Part shown: positions 7,130 to 13,847 of the stretch, one piece after another | Layout of the letters: every line of letters begins with the position of its first letter | How positions within the stretch are numbered: position 1 is the first letter of the stretch | DNA from: Clostridiaceae bacterium | Lineage (GTDB): Bacteria > Bacillota > Clostridia > Oscillospirales > Acutalibacteraceae | Direction of reading: 5' to 3' | DNA length: 13,849 nucleotides | Assembly: GCA_904501875.1 (NCBI GenBank) | Contig: CAJGCQ010000021.1 | Coordinates: 1-13,849 of the forward strand | Translations under genes and position numbers: made by a program | The notes under the pieces: model-generated | What the model saw: the letters and a program-made list of their open reading frames with translations, nothing else | Databases searched by the model: none | Told to the model about the DNA's origin: nothing

Positions 7130-7909
7130 ATGAACATCGAAGAATTTATTGCAAACGAAAACGAAAAACCTCTTGACAGAATTGTATCTGACGGGGGATT
7201 TACCTCTATTTTCCGCACAATCGCCTGTATAGGGGACAGTCTTTCCTCAGGTGAGTTTGAGTCCTGCAAGGACGGCAAGGCAGACTACCACGATATGTAT
7301 GAATATTCGTGGGGACAGTATATCGCACGTATGTGTGGCAGTACTGTTTATAACTTTTCGATAGGTGGTATGACCGCAGAGATATACTGCGAAAGCTTTG
7401 CGGAAAACAGGGGCTTTTGGAACGCCAAATATGCTTCGCAAGCTTACATAATAGCCCTCGGCGTAAACGATATGGAGAAAAATCCCGATTTGGGCTCGAT
7501 AAACTATGTTGATTTTGACGACTACAGAAACAACAAGAAAAGTTTTGCGGGATACTATGCCCAGATAATACAGCGTTTGAAGAAAATTCAGCCCCGTGCA
7601 AAATTCTTCCTTATGACTGTGCCGAATGAAGGCAAATGCGATGCTAAAACCGAAGCCAAAAAAGCGCATGCGGCACTGCTTTACAATTTTGCCGAAAAAT
7701 TTGATAACACCTATGTTATTGACCTGTTTAAATATGCTCCCACGTATGATAAAGAATTCAAGGGAAAATTCCACCTTGCGGGGCATATGAATCCTATGGG
7801 CTATGTTTTAACAGCAAAGATGGTTGCTTCCTATATTGATTACATAATTCGCCACAATGTTGATGATTTTAAAGAGGTAGGCTTTATAGGTACCGACCTG
7901 CACGGATAA
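7130..7909 (+). CDS. SGNH/GDSL-family hydrolase
   Basis: 259 aa from ATG 7130. The frame can extend to GTG 7106, but the promoter position and AAAGGTGAAG upstream of 7130 favour the ATG; the RBS spacing is long, so the start is not certain. The four SGNH blocks are present: GDSL with nucleophile S37, SIGG (77-80), GVND with N113, and a C-terminal HLAGHMNPMGY segment supplying the catalytic histidine (H215 or H219). The family contains esterases, lipases and carbohydrate acetyl-esterases. There is no signal peptide or membrane segment, so I expect a cytoplasmic enzyme; the substrate cannot be told. It is 24 bp upstream of a short-chain dehydrogenase with no promoter between, so the two are probably co-transcribed. 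Confidence 0.88.
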   Translation: MNIEEFIANENEKPLDRIVSDGGFTSIFRTIACIGDSLSSGEFESCKDGKADYHDMYEYSWGQYIARMCGSTVYNFSIGGMTAEIYCESFAENRGFWNAKYASQAYIIALGVNDMEKNPDLGSINYVDFDDYRNNKKSFAGYYAQIIQRLKKIQPRAKFFLMTVPNEGKCDAKTEAKKAHAALLYNFAEKFDNTYVIDLFKYAPTYDKEFKGKFHLAGHMNPMGYVLTAKMVASYIDYIIRHNVDDFKEVGFIGTDLHG

Positions 7910-7933
7910 TATTTAAGTAAAGGGTGTGTTTTT

Positions 7934-8692
7934 TTGAAAATAGCAGTAATTACAGGGGCTTCGTCTGGCATAGGCAGGGAATATGCGGCAGAGGTCTCCC
8001 GTACCCGCAAGGAAATAGATGAAATTTGGCTTATTGCACGGCGGGAGGACAAGCTACAAGAGGTGGCCTCAGAGCTTAGCGCAAAGACCCGCATTTTACC
8101 CCTCGATATTACAGACAGCGAGTGTCTTAATAAATACACTTCCCTGCTTTCGGAGCTTAATCCCACCGTTTCACTCCTTATAAACAATGCAGGCTTCGGA
8201 AAGCTCGGTAATTTCGATACCGTTTCCCCGGAGGAGAACGGCGGTATGGTGCGCCTTAACTGCGAAGCGCTCACTGTTATGACCGCATTCACCCTTCCGT
8301 ATATGCAAAAGGACTCGGAAATAATAAATGTTTGCTCTATAGCCGCCTTTGCCCCCAATACGGGAATGTCGGTTTATTCTTCCACAAAGGCGTATGTAAT
8401 GAGTCTTTCAAAGGCGCTTAGAATCGAGCTTAAAGTCCGAGGAATTAATGTCTTGGCGGTGTGTCCAGGCCCTATGGACACCGAGTTTTTACCCCTTGCG
8501 GGTATTGCCCCGGGTTCAAGCCGCACCTTTGACACCCTGCCTCGGGTCAATCCTGCGGTTATGGCAAGAAAATCCCTTACAGCCTCGTCTAAAAAGCAGG
8601 GAGTTTACACAAATAGGCTCTTCTTTAAATTTTACCGAGTTATAGCTAAAATCCTTCCGCATAGTATAGTAATGAAATTGAGTGCAACCTAA
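7934..8692 (+). CDS. Short-chain dehydrogenase/reductase (classical SDR)
   Basis: 252 aa, the normal size for a classical SDR. It starts at TTG 7934 with AAAGGGTG upstream; the protein then begins MKIAVITGASSGIG exactly as relatives do. The dinucleotide-binding TGASSGIG is at 7-14, NNAG at 84-87, and the catalytic residues are S135, Y148 and K152 (YSSTK), with PGP following as usual for this fold. ARR after the second strand (about 35-37) suggests, weakly, NADP over NAD. The C-terminal ~50 residues are basic and hydrophobic, reminiscent of SDRs acting on lipid-like substrates, but that is weak. It forms a two-gene unit with the SGNH hydrolase, so a lipid or acyl substrate for the pair is possible but unproven. 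Confidence 0.9.
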   Translation: MKIAVITGASSGIGREYAAEVSRTRKEIDEIWLIARREDKLQEVASELSAKTRILPLDITDSECLNKYTSLLSELNPTVSLLINNAGFGKLGNFDTVSPEENGGMVRLNCEALTVMTAFTLPYMQKDSEIINVCSIAAFAPNTGMSVYSSTKAYVMSLSKALRIELKVRGINVLAVCPGPMDTEFLPLAGIAPGSSRTFDTLPRVNPAVMARKSLTASSKKQGVYTNRLFFKFYRVIAKILPHSIVMKLSAT

Positions 8693-8705
8693 AAGTTGCT
8701 TTTTT
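8684..8705 (+). terminator. Weak intrinsic terminator overlapping the SDR stop codon
   Basis: GCAAC (8684-8688) and GTTGC (8695-8699) form a 5-bp stem with a 6-nt loop that includes the SDR stop codon, followed by six T residues (8700-8705). The stem is short, so readthrough is likely; a stronger terminator lies at 8791-8818. Confidence 0.5.
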
Positions 8706-8708
8706 GAA

Positions 8709-8753
8709 ATGATATGCACCCCAAAAGTTAGACACTTTTGGGGTGCATATCAT
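8709..8753. mobile_element. Perfect 19-bp hairpin resembling two abutted IS3-family ends
   Basis: Arms 8709-8727 and 8735-8753 are perfectly complementary around the loop TTAGACA. The left side reads TGATATGCACCCCAAAAG then TTAGACA, which resembles, from memory, terminal inverted repeats of IS3-family (IS150-like) elements ending in CCCCAAAAGTTAGACA. No transposase lies between or beside the arms and no 3-bp target duplication is evident. It may be a relic or MITE built from two ends. There is no U-tract on either strand, so it is not a standard terminator. Confidence 0.45.
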
Positions 8754-8790
8754 AACGAGGAAGGCAAAATATGTTTTACCGATACTCTCA

Positions 8791-8818
8791 ATCAGCGGAA
8801 ATTTCCGCTGATTTTTTT
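8791..8818 (+). terminator. Strong intrinsic terminator between convergent units
   Basis: Perfect 22-bp palindrome ATCAGCGGAAA / TTTCCGCTGAT (8791-8812) followed by a seven-T run (8812-8818) on the plus strand. It stops transcription from the SGNH-SDR side nine bases before the end of the convergent lysA gene. On the minus strand the stem is not followed by U residues, so it should be weak for the lysine operon. Confidence 0.85.
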
Positions 8819-8826
8819 ATAATAAT

Positions 8827-10122
8827 CTACTCATCAAATGCGCAAATATCTTTGAGGGTTTCCCGTCTTACCGCTATATAATCCTGCTTAGAATTAAGCA
8901 TTACAACGGGGGGTTTGCCTACCCTGTTGTAGTTAGAAGCCATTGAATAGTTGTAAGCGCCTGTTGTAAGCACAGCCAAAATCTCGCCTCGGGCGGGTTT
9001 CGGCATTTTAATATCTTCCTGTATTAAATCGCCCGATTCACAACAGCGGCCCGCAACGGTAGCGGTGTAATCCTTTTCGTCGTTAGCACGGGAGGCTAAA
9101 ACAATGGTATAGGGAGATTCATAAAGGGTGTAACGGGGATTGTCGGTCATACCGCCATCAATCGAAACATAGTTTTTGTAGCCCGTAATTTCCTTGACGC
9201 TTCCTATGGTATAAAGGGTCATACCTGCGTCGGCTACGAGACTGCGTCCCGGCTCCATAAGAATTTTAGGAACAGGCAACCTCAACTGCTCGCATTGGCT
9301 GTTAAGAATTTCTGCGATCTCCTTTATCTTCTCGCCGTAATCGATTTCGGGGTCGGCTTCGGTGTAGCGAACGCCAAGTCCCCCACCCAAATTAAGTATT
9401 TCGGCGGTGTAGCCCAAGGTGTCCCGTACATTGGCGATAAAGGCGAGCATAATTTCGGATGCGTCGGTAAAGGGCTGAATATCAAAAACCTGAGAGCCAA
9501 CATGGCAATGAAAACCGCAAAGCCTTACATTGACGAGTGCAAGCGCCTTTTTAACAATTTCCATAGCCTGACCCGTTTCAATAGCCGTTCCGAACTTTGA
9601 ATCAACCGAGCCCGTGGAGATTTTTTTATGGGTATGAGGGTCTATTCCCGGAGTGATTCTAAGGAGTATATCCTGCTTAACACCCATCTCGCCCGCTATG
9701 CGGTCAAGAGCCAAAAGCTCATCCTCACCATCAACCACAAAACAGCCCACCTTGTTTTCAATCGCAAAGCGAATGTCGGCATCTGTCTTATTGTTGCCGT
9801 GGAAAAAGCTGTTTTTCATCGGAAAGCCCGCCGAGGCGGCGGTGTAAATCTCACCGGGGGAGACAACATCAATATCAATCCCCTCTTCCGCCATAATGCG
9901 GTAAATCTGCTTACAGGAGAAGGCCTTGCTTGCAAATTCGGGCATAGAGCCTGACGGAAAATACTTTGCCATTGCGGTTTTGTATGCTCTTATATGCTCA
10001 CGGATTTTGTCCTCGTCCATTAAGTAGAGGGGCGTGCCGTACTTCTCTGCCAATTCCACCGTATCGTACCCTGCAAAGGTCAAATGCCCCTTCTCGTTCA
10101 CTGAAATATTATCACAAATCAT
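8827..10122 (-). CDS. lysA: Diaminopimelate decarboxylase LysA
   Basis: 431 aa. PLP-dependent alanine-racemase-fold enzyme that decarboxylates meso-diaminopimelate to L-lysine, the last step of the pathway. Start ATG 10122 has AGGAG six bases upstream. Motifs in order: GTPLYLMDE near residue 29, the PLP lysine K66 in FASKAFSC, HCHVGSQ (205-211), GGGLG (246-250), EPGR (290-293), CESGD with C361 (donated across the dimer in this family), and TGAYNYSM with Y390. Length and motif order are standard. It lies 20 bp after dapL as the last gene of the riboswitch-controlled lysine operon. No good intrinsic terminator follows on this strand. Confidence 0.97.
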   Translation of the reverse strand: MICDNISVNEKGHLTFAGYDTVELAEKYGTPLYLMDEDKIREHIRAYKTAMAKYFPSGSMPEFASKAFSCKQIYRIMAEEGIDIDVVSPGEIYTAASAGFPMKNSFFHGNNKTDADIRFAIENKVGCFVVDGEDELLALDRIAGEMGVKQDILLRITPGIDPHTHKKISTGSVDSKFGTAIETGQAMEIVKKALALVNVRLCGFHCHVGSQVFDIQPFTDASEIMLAFIANVRDTLGYTAEILNLGGGLGVRYTEADPEIDYGEKIKEIAEILNSQCEQLRLPVPKILMEPGRSLVADAGMTLYTIGSVKEITGYKNYVSIDGGMTDNPRYTLYESPYTIVLASRANDEKDYTATVAGRCCESGDLIQEDIKMPKPARGEILAVLTTGAYNYSMASNYNRVGKPPVVMLNSKQDYIAVRRETLKDICAFDE

Positions 10123-10142
10123 TGGTTTCTCCTAAATAATGA

Positions 10143-11330
10143 TCAAAGTACTTTTCTAAGACGGTCTGCCGCCTCAAGTGTGGATTCGCGGCTGCCGAAA
10201 GAGGTTAAGCGGAAGTAGCCCTCGCCCGCCTCGCCGAAGCCTGCGCCGGGGGTGCCCACAACCTGGGCGTTATGAAGCAGAAAGTCAAAGAACTCCCAGG
10301 ACTTCATACCGTTCGGGCATTTAAGCCAAAGGTAGGGGGAATTTTCACCGCCTGTAAACTTAATACCCTTTTCCTTTAATACCTCGCCTATTATGCGGGC
10401 GTTTTCCATATAATAAGCTATAGCTTCACGGCACTGTGCCTGACCTTCGTCAGATAAGGCGGCTTCGGCGGCACGCTGAACAACATAGGGCACACCGTTA
10501 AACTTTGTCGCCTGTCTTCTTGACCAGAGGTAGGAAAGCTTATTTTCACCAACTGTTAATTCGTCGGGAAATACTGCCCACGCACAGCGGGTACCTGTAA
10601 AGCCTGCAGTTTTTGAAAAGCTGCAAATTTCAACCGCACAGGACTTTGCCCCCTCAATTTCGTATATAGTATGGGGATAATCGCCGCTTATAAACGCCTC
10701 ATAAGCCGAGTCAAATATAATAAGGGAGCCTGTCTCATTGGCAAAATCAATCCACTTTTTAAGTCCCTCGCGGCTGTAAACCGCACCTGTGGGGTTATTA
10801 GGCGAGCAGAGATATATAACATACGGCTTTTCCTCTACGCCGCAGAGCAAGGGCAAAAATCCGTTTTCTTGGCTGCCCTTTAAGAAACTTACCTTTCTGC
10901 CGCTCATAATGTTACTGTCAAGGTAAACAGGATAAACGGGGTCAGGAATTAAAATCTCGTTATCACCGAGAATATCCACGATATTGCCTACATCGCTTTT
11001 AGCTCCGTCGGATACAAAAATCTCCTCCGCGCTCAAATTCACAGGAATTTTTTTATAATAGTCGGCTATAGCCTCACGCAGAAAATCATAGCCGTATTCG
11101 GGAGCATAGCCCCTGAAGGTGGCGGCATTGCCCATTTCGTCCGCCGCCTTTTTCATAGCCTCAACCACAACAGTGGAAAGGGGCAAGGTTACATCGCCTA
11201 TACCGAGCCTTACAATCTTAGCCTCGGGGTGCTCCGCCGAATAGGCGTTTACACGCTTTGCGATCTCGGAAAAAAGATAATTCTTTTTAACATTGAAGAA
11301 ATTTTCGTTAACTTTAATTTGTAAACTCAT
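10143..11330 (-). CDS. dapL: LL-diaminopimelate aminotransferase DapL
   Basis: 395 aa, class I/II aminotransferase fold. It begins with the DapL-typical NYLFSEIAKRVNAY and LGIGDVTLPL segments, then YAPEYGYDFLREAIADYY, DGAKSDVGN and SPNNPTG (176-182). D207 in FDSAYEAF binds the PLP ring, and the PLP lysine is K240 in CSFSKTAGFTG. DapL converts tetrahydrodipicolinate to LL-diaminopimelate in one step, bypassing the succinylase or acetylase branches, so dapD, dapC and dapE are not needed. Its ATG overlaps the dapF stop by 4 bp (ATGA), with GGAG ten bases upstream. Some family members annotated by similarity are general aminotransferases, but the N-terminal signatures and operon make DapL very likely. 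Confidence 0.95.
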   Translation of the reverse strand: MSLQIKVNENFFNVKKNYLFSEIAKRVNAYSAEHPEAKIVRLGIGDVTLPLSTVVVEAMKKAADEMGNAATFRGYAPEYGYDFLREAIADYYKKIPVNLSAEEIFVSDGAKSDVGNIVDILGDNEILIPDPVYPVYLDSNIMSGRKVSFLKGSQENGFLPLLCGVEEKPYVIYLCSPNNPTGAVYSREGLKKWIDFANETGSLIIFDSAYEAFISGDYPHTIYEIEGAKSCAVEICSFSKTAGFTGTRCAWAVFPDELTVGENKLSYLWSRRQATKFNGVPYVVQRAAEAALSDEGQAQCREAIAYYMENARIIGEVLKEKGIKFTGGENSPYLWLKCPNGMKSWEFFDFLLHNAQVVGTPGAGFGEAGEGYFRLTSFGSRESTLEAADRLRKVL

Positions 11331-12172
11331 AGCTCATACACTCCGTCATAAACTTTCTCGGCTGCTCCCCTCATATATATATGAGAATTATCGGCATAGG
11401 TTATATTCAAATCCCCGCATTTTAAATGCACCGTGATTTCCTCGCCTTTCCTGCAATAGCCGTTAAGCACCGCCGCAACCGCCGCCGCACAGGCTCCCGT
11501 ACCGCAGGCAAAGGTCTCTCCGCTTCCCCGCTCCCAAACCCGCATTTCAAGGGTTTTATTGTCAATTACCCTTATAAACTCGGTATTTACCTGCTCGGGG
11601 AAAATGGGGTTAAACTCAAACTTAGGTCCTATTTTTTCAAGGTCAAGGTCTTTCACATTATCGCAGAAAACCACCGCATGAGGGTTGCCCATTGAAACGG
11701 CGGTAATGCGGTATTCCCTGCCGTCAATTTCAATAGGCTCATTTATCATACGCTCGCCGTTAAATACTGCGGGAATATCCTGAGGGGTTAGAATCGGCTC
11801 GCCCATATCAACAGTGAGGCTTACCGCCTTGCCGTTTTCTTCTGTCACCTTAAGGGTTTTAATACCGCTTAAGGTTTCGACAGTCAGGGTTTCCTTATGT
11901 GCAATACCCGTATCATAAATATACTTGCCTACACAGCGAATACCGTTGCCGCACATTTTTCCCTCACTGCCATCAAGGTTGAACATACGCATTTTAGCGT
12001 CCGCCACCTTAGAGGGGCAAATTAAAATAACACCGTCACTGCCCACACTTGTTCTGCGGGGGGACATAATTTTTGCCAAATACTCAGGATCTGATATATC
12101 CTGCTTAAAGCAATCGATATATATGTAATCGTTGCCGATTCCGTGCATTTTTGTAAACTTAACTTTTCTCAT
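11327..12172 (-). CDS. dapF: Diaminopimelate epimerase DapF
   Basis: 281 aa, PLP-independent epimerase converting LL- to meso-diaminopimelate in the cytoplasm, supplying both peptidoglycan and LysA. The two catalytic cysteines are visible in their usual settings: C74 in KMCGNGIRC and C223 in GETFACGTGAC. The N-terminal TKMHGIGNDYIYID (from 7) and central GNPHAVVF are also typical. It begins 12 bp after dapA, with AAGG about ten bases before ATG 12172, and its stop overlaps the dapL start. Length and spacing are normal and I see nothing anomalous. Confidence 0.97.
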   Translation of the reverse strand: MRKVKFTKMHGIGNDYIYIDCFKQDISDPEYLAKIMSPRRTSVGSDGVILICPSKVADAKMRMFNLDGSEGKMCGNGIRCVGKYIYDTGIAHKETLTVETLSGIKTLKVTEENGKAVSLTVDMGEPILTPQDIPAVFNGERMINEPIEIDGREYRITAVSMGNPHAVVFCDNVKDLDLEKIGPKFEFNPIFPEQVNTEFIRVIDNKTLEMRVWERGSGETFACGTGACAAAVAAVLNGYCRKGEEITVHLKCGDLNITYADNSHIYMRGAAEKVYDGVYEL

Positions 12173-12184
12173 AACCCTAACGCC

Positions 12185-13072
12185 TTAAATCTTAATTCCT
12201 ACTTTACGCATCTCATTGAAAAGTACCTCACGGTGCTCCTGTTCCATAGGGGTAAGGGGCAAACGCAGGTAATCCTCACAAAAGCCCATAGCCGCCATAG
12301 CCGCCTTCACAGGAATGGGGTTTACCTCGCTGAAAAGGGCGTTAATAAGGGGCAGGTACTTAAGCTGCATTGCCGCCGCTCCCTTAACATCGCCCGCCTT
12401 AAATTTAGCGCACATTTCGGCTGACGCTTTGGGTAAAAGGTTTGAAAGCACCGAGATACAGCCCTTACCGCCAAGAGACATAATGGGGACTGTCTGGTCG
12501 TCGTTCCCCGAATAAATGTTGATATTATCGCCGCAAAGCGCCGCAATTTCTGCAACAGCGGAGATATTGCCGCTCGCTTCCTTTATACCCGAAATATTAG
12601 GATGTTCAGAAAGCGCCTTTACAGTAGCAGGCTGAATATTAACCCCCGTACGGGAAGGCACGTTGTAAAGAATTACGGGAGCGGTTGCCTTGTCGGCAAT
12701 ATCGCTAAACATCTTAATAAGCCCGTTCTGGGTCGCCTTATTGTAATAAGGGGTTACAACAAGTACGCCATCGGCCCCCGCCTTGCAGGAAAAATCGGTA
12801 AGGTCAAGGGCGTAGGCTGTATCGTTAGAGCCTGTACCTGCAATAATGGGCACTCGATGATTAGACCTCTTTACCGCATACGCAATGGCGGCGCGGTGCT
12901 CCTCGTCTGTAAGGGTTGAGGACTCCCCCGTTGTACCGCAGATAACAAGGGCGTTTACACCCTCCTCAATCTGCCAGTCAATAAGTCTTCCGAAAGCATC
13001 GTAATCAACGCCGTCAGGTGTGATAGGTGTGATGAGGGCAGTTGCTATTCCCTCGAAAATCGGTGTTTTCAT
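12185..13072 (-). CDS. dapA: 4-hydroxy-tetrahydrodipicolinate synthase DapA
   Basis: 295 aa TIM-barrel aldolase condensing pyruvate with aspartate semialdehyde, the committed step towards diaminopimelate and lysine. I start at ATG 13072 (MKTPIFEGIATALITP), with AAGGA ten bases upstream; a longer frame from TTG 13093 would add seven residues and consume that site. Key residues fit the Escherichia coli pattern with a three-residue offset: Schiff-base K164 in GIKEASGN, Y136 in LYNVPSRTG, T47 in GTTGE, Y110 in TPYYNK, and R141. It is the first gene of the operon, directly under the lysine riboswitch. dapB, the next enzyme, is not in the window. Confidence 0.97.
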   Translation of the reverse strand: MKTPIFEGIATALITPITPDGVDYDAFGRLIDWQIEEGVNALVICGTTGESSTLTDEEHRAAIAYAVKRSNHRVPIIAGTGSNDTAYALDLTDFSCKAGADGVLVVTPYYNKATQNGLIKMFSDIADKATAPVILYNVPSRTGVNIQPATVKALSEHPNISGIKEASGNISAVAEIAALCGDNINIYSGNDDQTVPIMSLGGKGCISVLSNLLPKASAEMCAKFKAGDVKGAAAMQLKYLPLINALFSEVNPIPVKAAMAAMGFCEDYLRLPLTPMEQEHREVLFNEMRKVGIKI

Positions 13073-13110
13073 TTCTACACAATCCTTTTTCAAAATATTA
13101 CAATCAACAT

Positions 13111-13135
13111 AAAAAAATAGCCGATTGCTCGACTA
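13111..13135 (-). terminator. Intrinsic terminator of the lysine riboswitch
   Basis: On the minus strand TAGTCG pairs with CGGCTA (one G-U) around a 6-nt loop, followed by seven U residues (13111-13117), about 40 nt before the dapA start. It follows the lysine aptamer, so it is the likely expression platform: lysine-bound RNA terminates, lysine-free RNA reads through. The strand that would act as antiterminator is not obvious by eye. Confidence 0.8.
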
Positions 13136-13178
13136 CCAAAACCAGAAAGCGCATAAAATATGCGCTATTATTCTGCTT

Positions 13179-13345
13179 TCGATAGCTCTCCGCCTAAGCG
13201 ACAGTAAAGCGGATATTATTCCGTTTTACCAGACCGACCGTCCGCCGACCGCCGTCTTCGGCGACCGCTCCTTTCGCTTTCTACCTCACTCCGCCGAGCT
13301 TAACATTCAAAAGCTACTGATAGCAAATCGCACCTCTATCTTATC
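13179..13345 (-). promoter_or_regulatory. Lysine riboswitch (L box) upstream of dapA
   Basis: The minus-strand RNA shows the hallmark L-box blocks in order: GATAGAGGTGCGA (13328-13340), AGTAGCTTTTG, GAAAGGAGCGGTCGCCGAAG around 13257-13276, and a closing GGAGAGCTATC. P1 forms from GATAG (13336-13340) and CTATC (13181-13185). The span of about 160-167 nt fits the lysine aptamer. A further hairpin (13148-13166, AGCGCATA / TATGCGCT) separates it from the terminator at 13111-13135 and may belong to the switching part. It should repress the dapA-dapF-dapL-lysA operon when lysine is plentiful. Confidence 0.93.
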
Positions 13346-13351
13346 TATTAG

Positions 13352-13380
13352 ACTTTAACATTTATTTGGCTTTTTGTCAA
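13352..13380 (-). promoter_or_regulatory. Promoter of the lysine operon
   Basis: Minus strand: perfect -35 TTGACA (13375-13380), 17-base spacer, -10 TAAAGT (13352-13357). Transcription would begin near 13345, right at the 5' edge of the lysine aptamer, as expected for a riboswitch-led operon. Confidence 0.8.
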
Positions 13381-13451
13381 GTATTTTAACGAAAAAAAGG
13401 CTTTAAAATCTAATTATTTATTCATATAGGTGTTATTCATTGCAAAAAAGA

Positions 13452-13480
13452 TTGACATTTTGTGCTTTTTTGCTTAAAAT
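13452..13480 (+). promoter_or_regulatory. Promoter of the glmS ribozyme transcript
   Basis: -35 TTGACA (13452-13457), 17-base spacer, -10 TAAAAT (13475-13480). Transcription would start near 13487, placing about 62 nt upstream of the ribozyme cleavage site. This promoter diverges from the lysine promoter with about 70 bp between the -35 boxes. Confidence 0.8.
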
Positions 13481-13549
13481 ATACTATGCGGATGATATGC
13501 CATAAAATAAGAAGAAAGGAATATCCGTTTACATACAATTATAATTCAA

Positions 13550-13682
13550 GCGCCGGGACCGTACATATGGCATAGCGGTTGACGAGGGTGGGGAGCATCG
13601 AAATATTCGGCGGATGTCCCACGGCAGGCATGTCGTAAACGGGCGTTTAAAACCCGAGAGTAATTTCGGAACAAAGACGCTT
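13550..13682 (+). ncRNA. glmS self-cleaving ribozyme (glucosamine-6-phosphate responsive)
   Basis: The class consensus is recognisable: A then GCGCC at the cleavage point (between 13549 and 13550), GTTGACGAGG (13578-13587), ATCGAAATATTCGGCGGATG (13597-13616), and GAACAAAGACGC (13669-13680). Helices can be drawn: a short P1 from ACCG/CGGT, P2.1 from GTGGG (13588-13592) and CCCAC (13618-13622), P4 from CCGA (13654-13657) and TCGG (13666-13669), and P3 from GCGT/ACGC. In Firmicutes this RNA cleaves its own mRNA when glucosamine-6-phosphate binds, lowering synthesis of GlmS, the aminotransferase that makes it. The glmS gene is expected just right of the window. A terminator lies between the ribozyme and that point, which is unusual. 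Confidence 0.93.
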
Positions 13683-13763
13683 CGCTATGCTTTAAATTTC
13701 TATGGAACGGTAAAATATATTCTGAAATAATGAGGCAGTTTAAAAGATTGCCTTTGTGTTTGT

Positions 13764-13793
13764 ACCGTTCTGTCTTTGCGGAACGGTTTTTTT
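13764..13793 (+). terminator. Intrinsic terminator downstream of the glmS ribozyme
   Basis: ACCGTTC (13764-13770) pairs with GAACGGT (13781-13787), about 10 nt loop, followed by a run of seven T residues (13787-13793). The left arm can instead pair with an upstream copy, GGAACGGTA at 13704-13712, over 8-9 bp, which would disrupt the terminator; a hairpin at 13733-13753 would sit inside that alternative fold. It may therefore be conditional. Confidence 0.75.
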
Positions 13794-13830
13794 GCTAAAA
13801 TTTTTCCGTAAGGCGTAAATAAAGAAAAAT

Positions 13831-13847
13831 TGTAATATAATATTACA
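13831..13847. promoter_or_regulatory. 17-bp perfect palindrome TGTAATAT-A-ATATTACA
   Basis: Two 8-base arms, each the reverse complement of the other, flank a central A, a form typical of dimeric repressor operators. It lies 37 bp past the terminator and probably just upstream of the next gene. No regulator can be assigned, and AT-rich palindromes also occur by chance. Confidence 0.3.

Noticed and set aside
8709..8753. Reading the 19-bp hairpin as a bidirectional terminator
   Set aside because: Neither strand has a U-tract after the stem, and real terminator candidates lie on both sides at 8684-8705 and 8791-8818.
13125..13358. A plus-strand 77-codon frame in the dapA leader
   Set aside because: It is antisense to the lysine riboswitch; the structured RNA explains the sequence.
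13690..13793. A T-box leader after the ribozyme
   Set aside because: The conserved T-box sequence and specifier arm are not present; only a simple terminator and a rival strand are seen.
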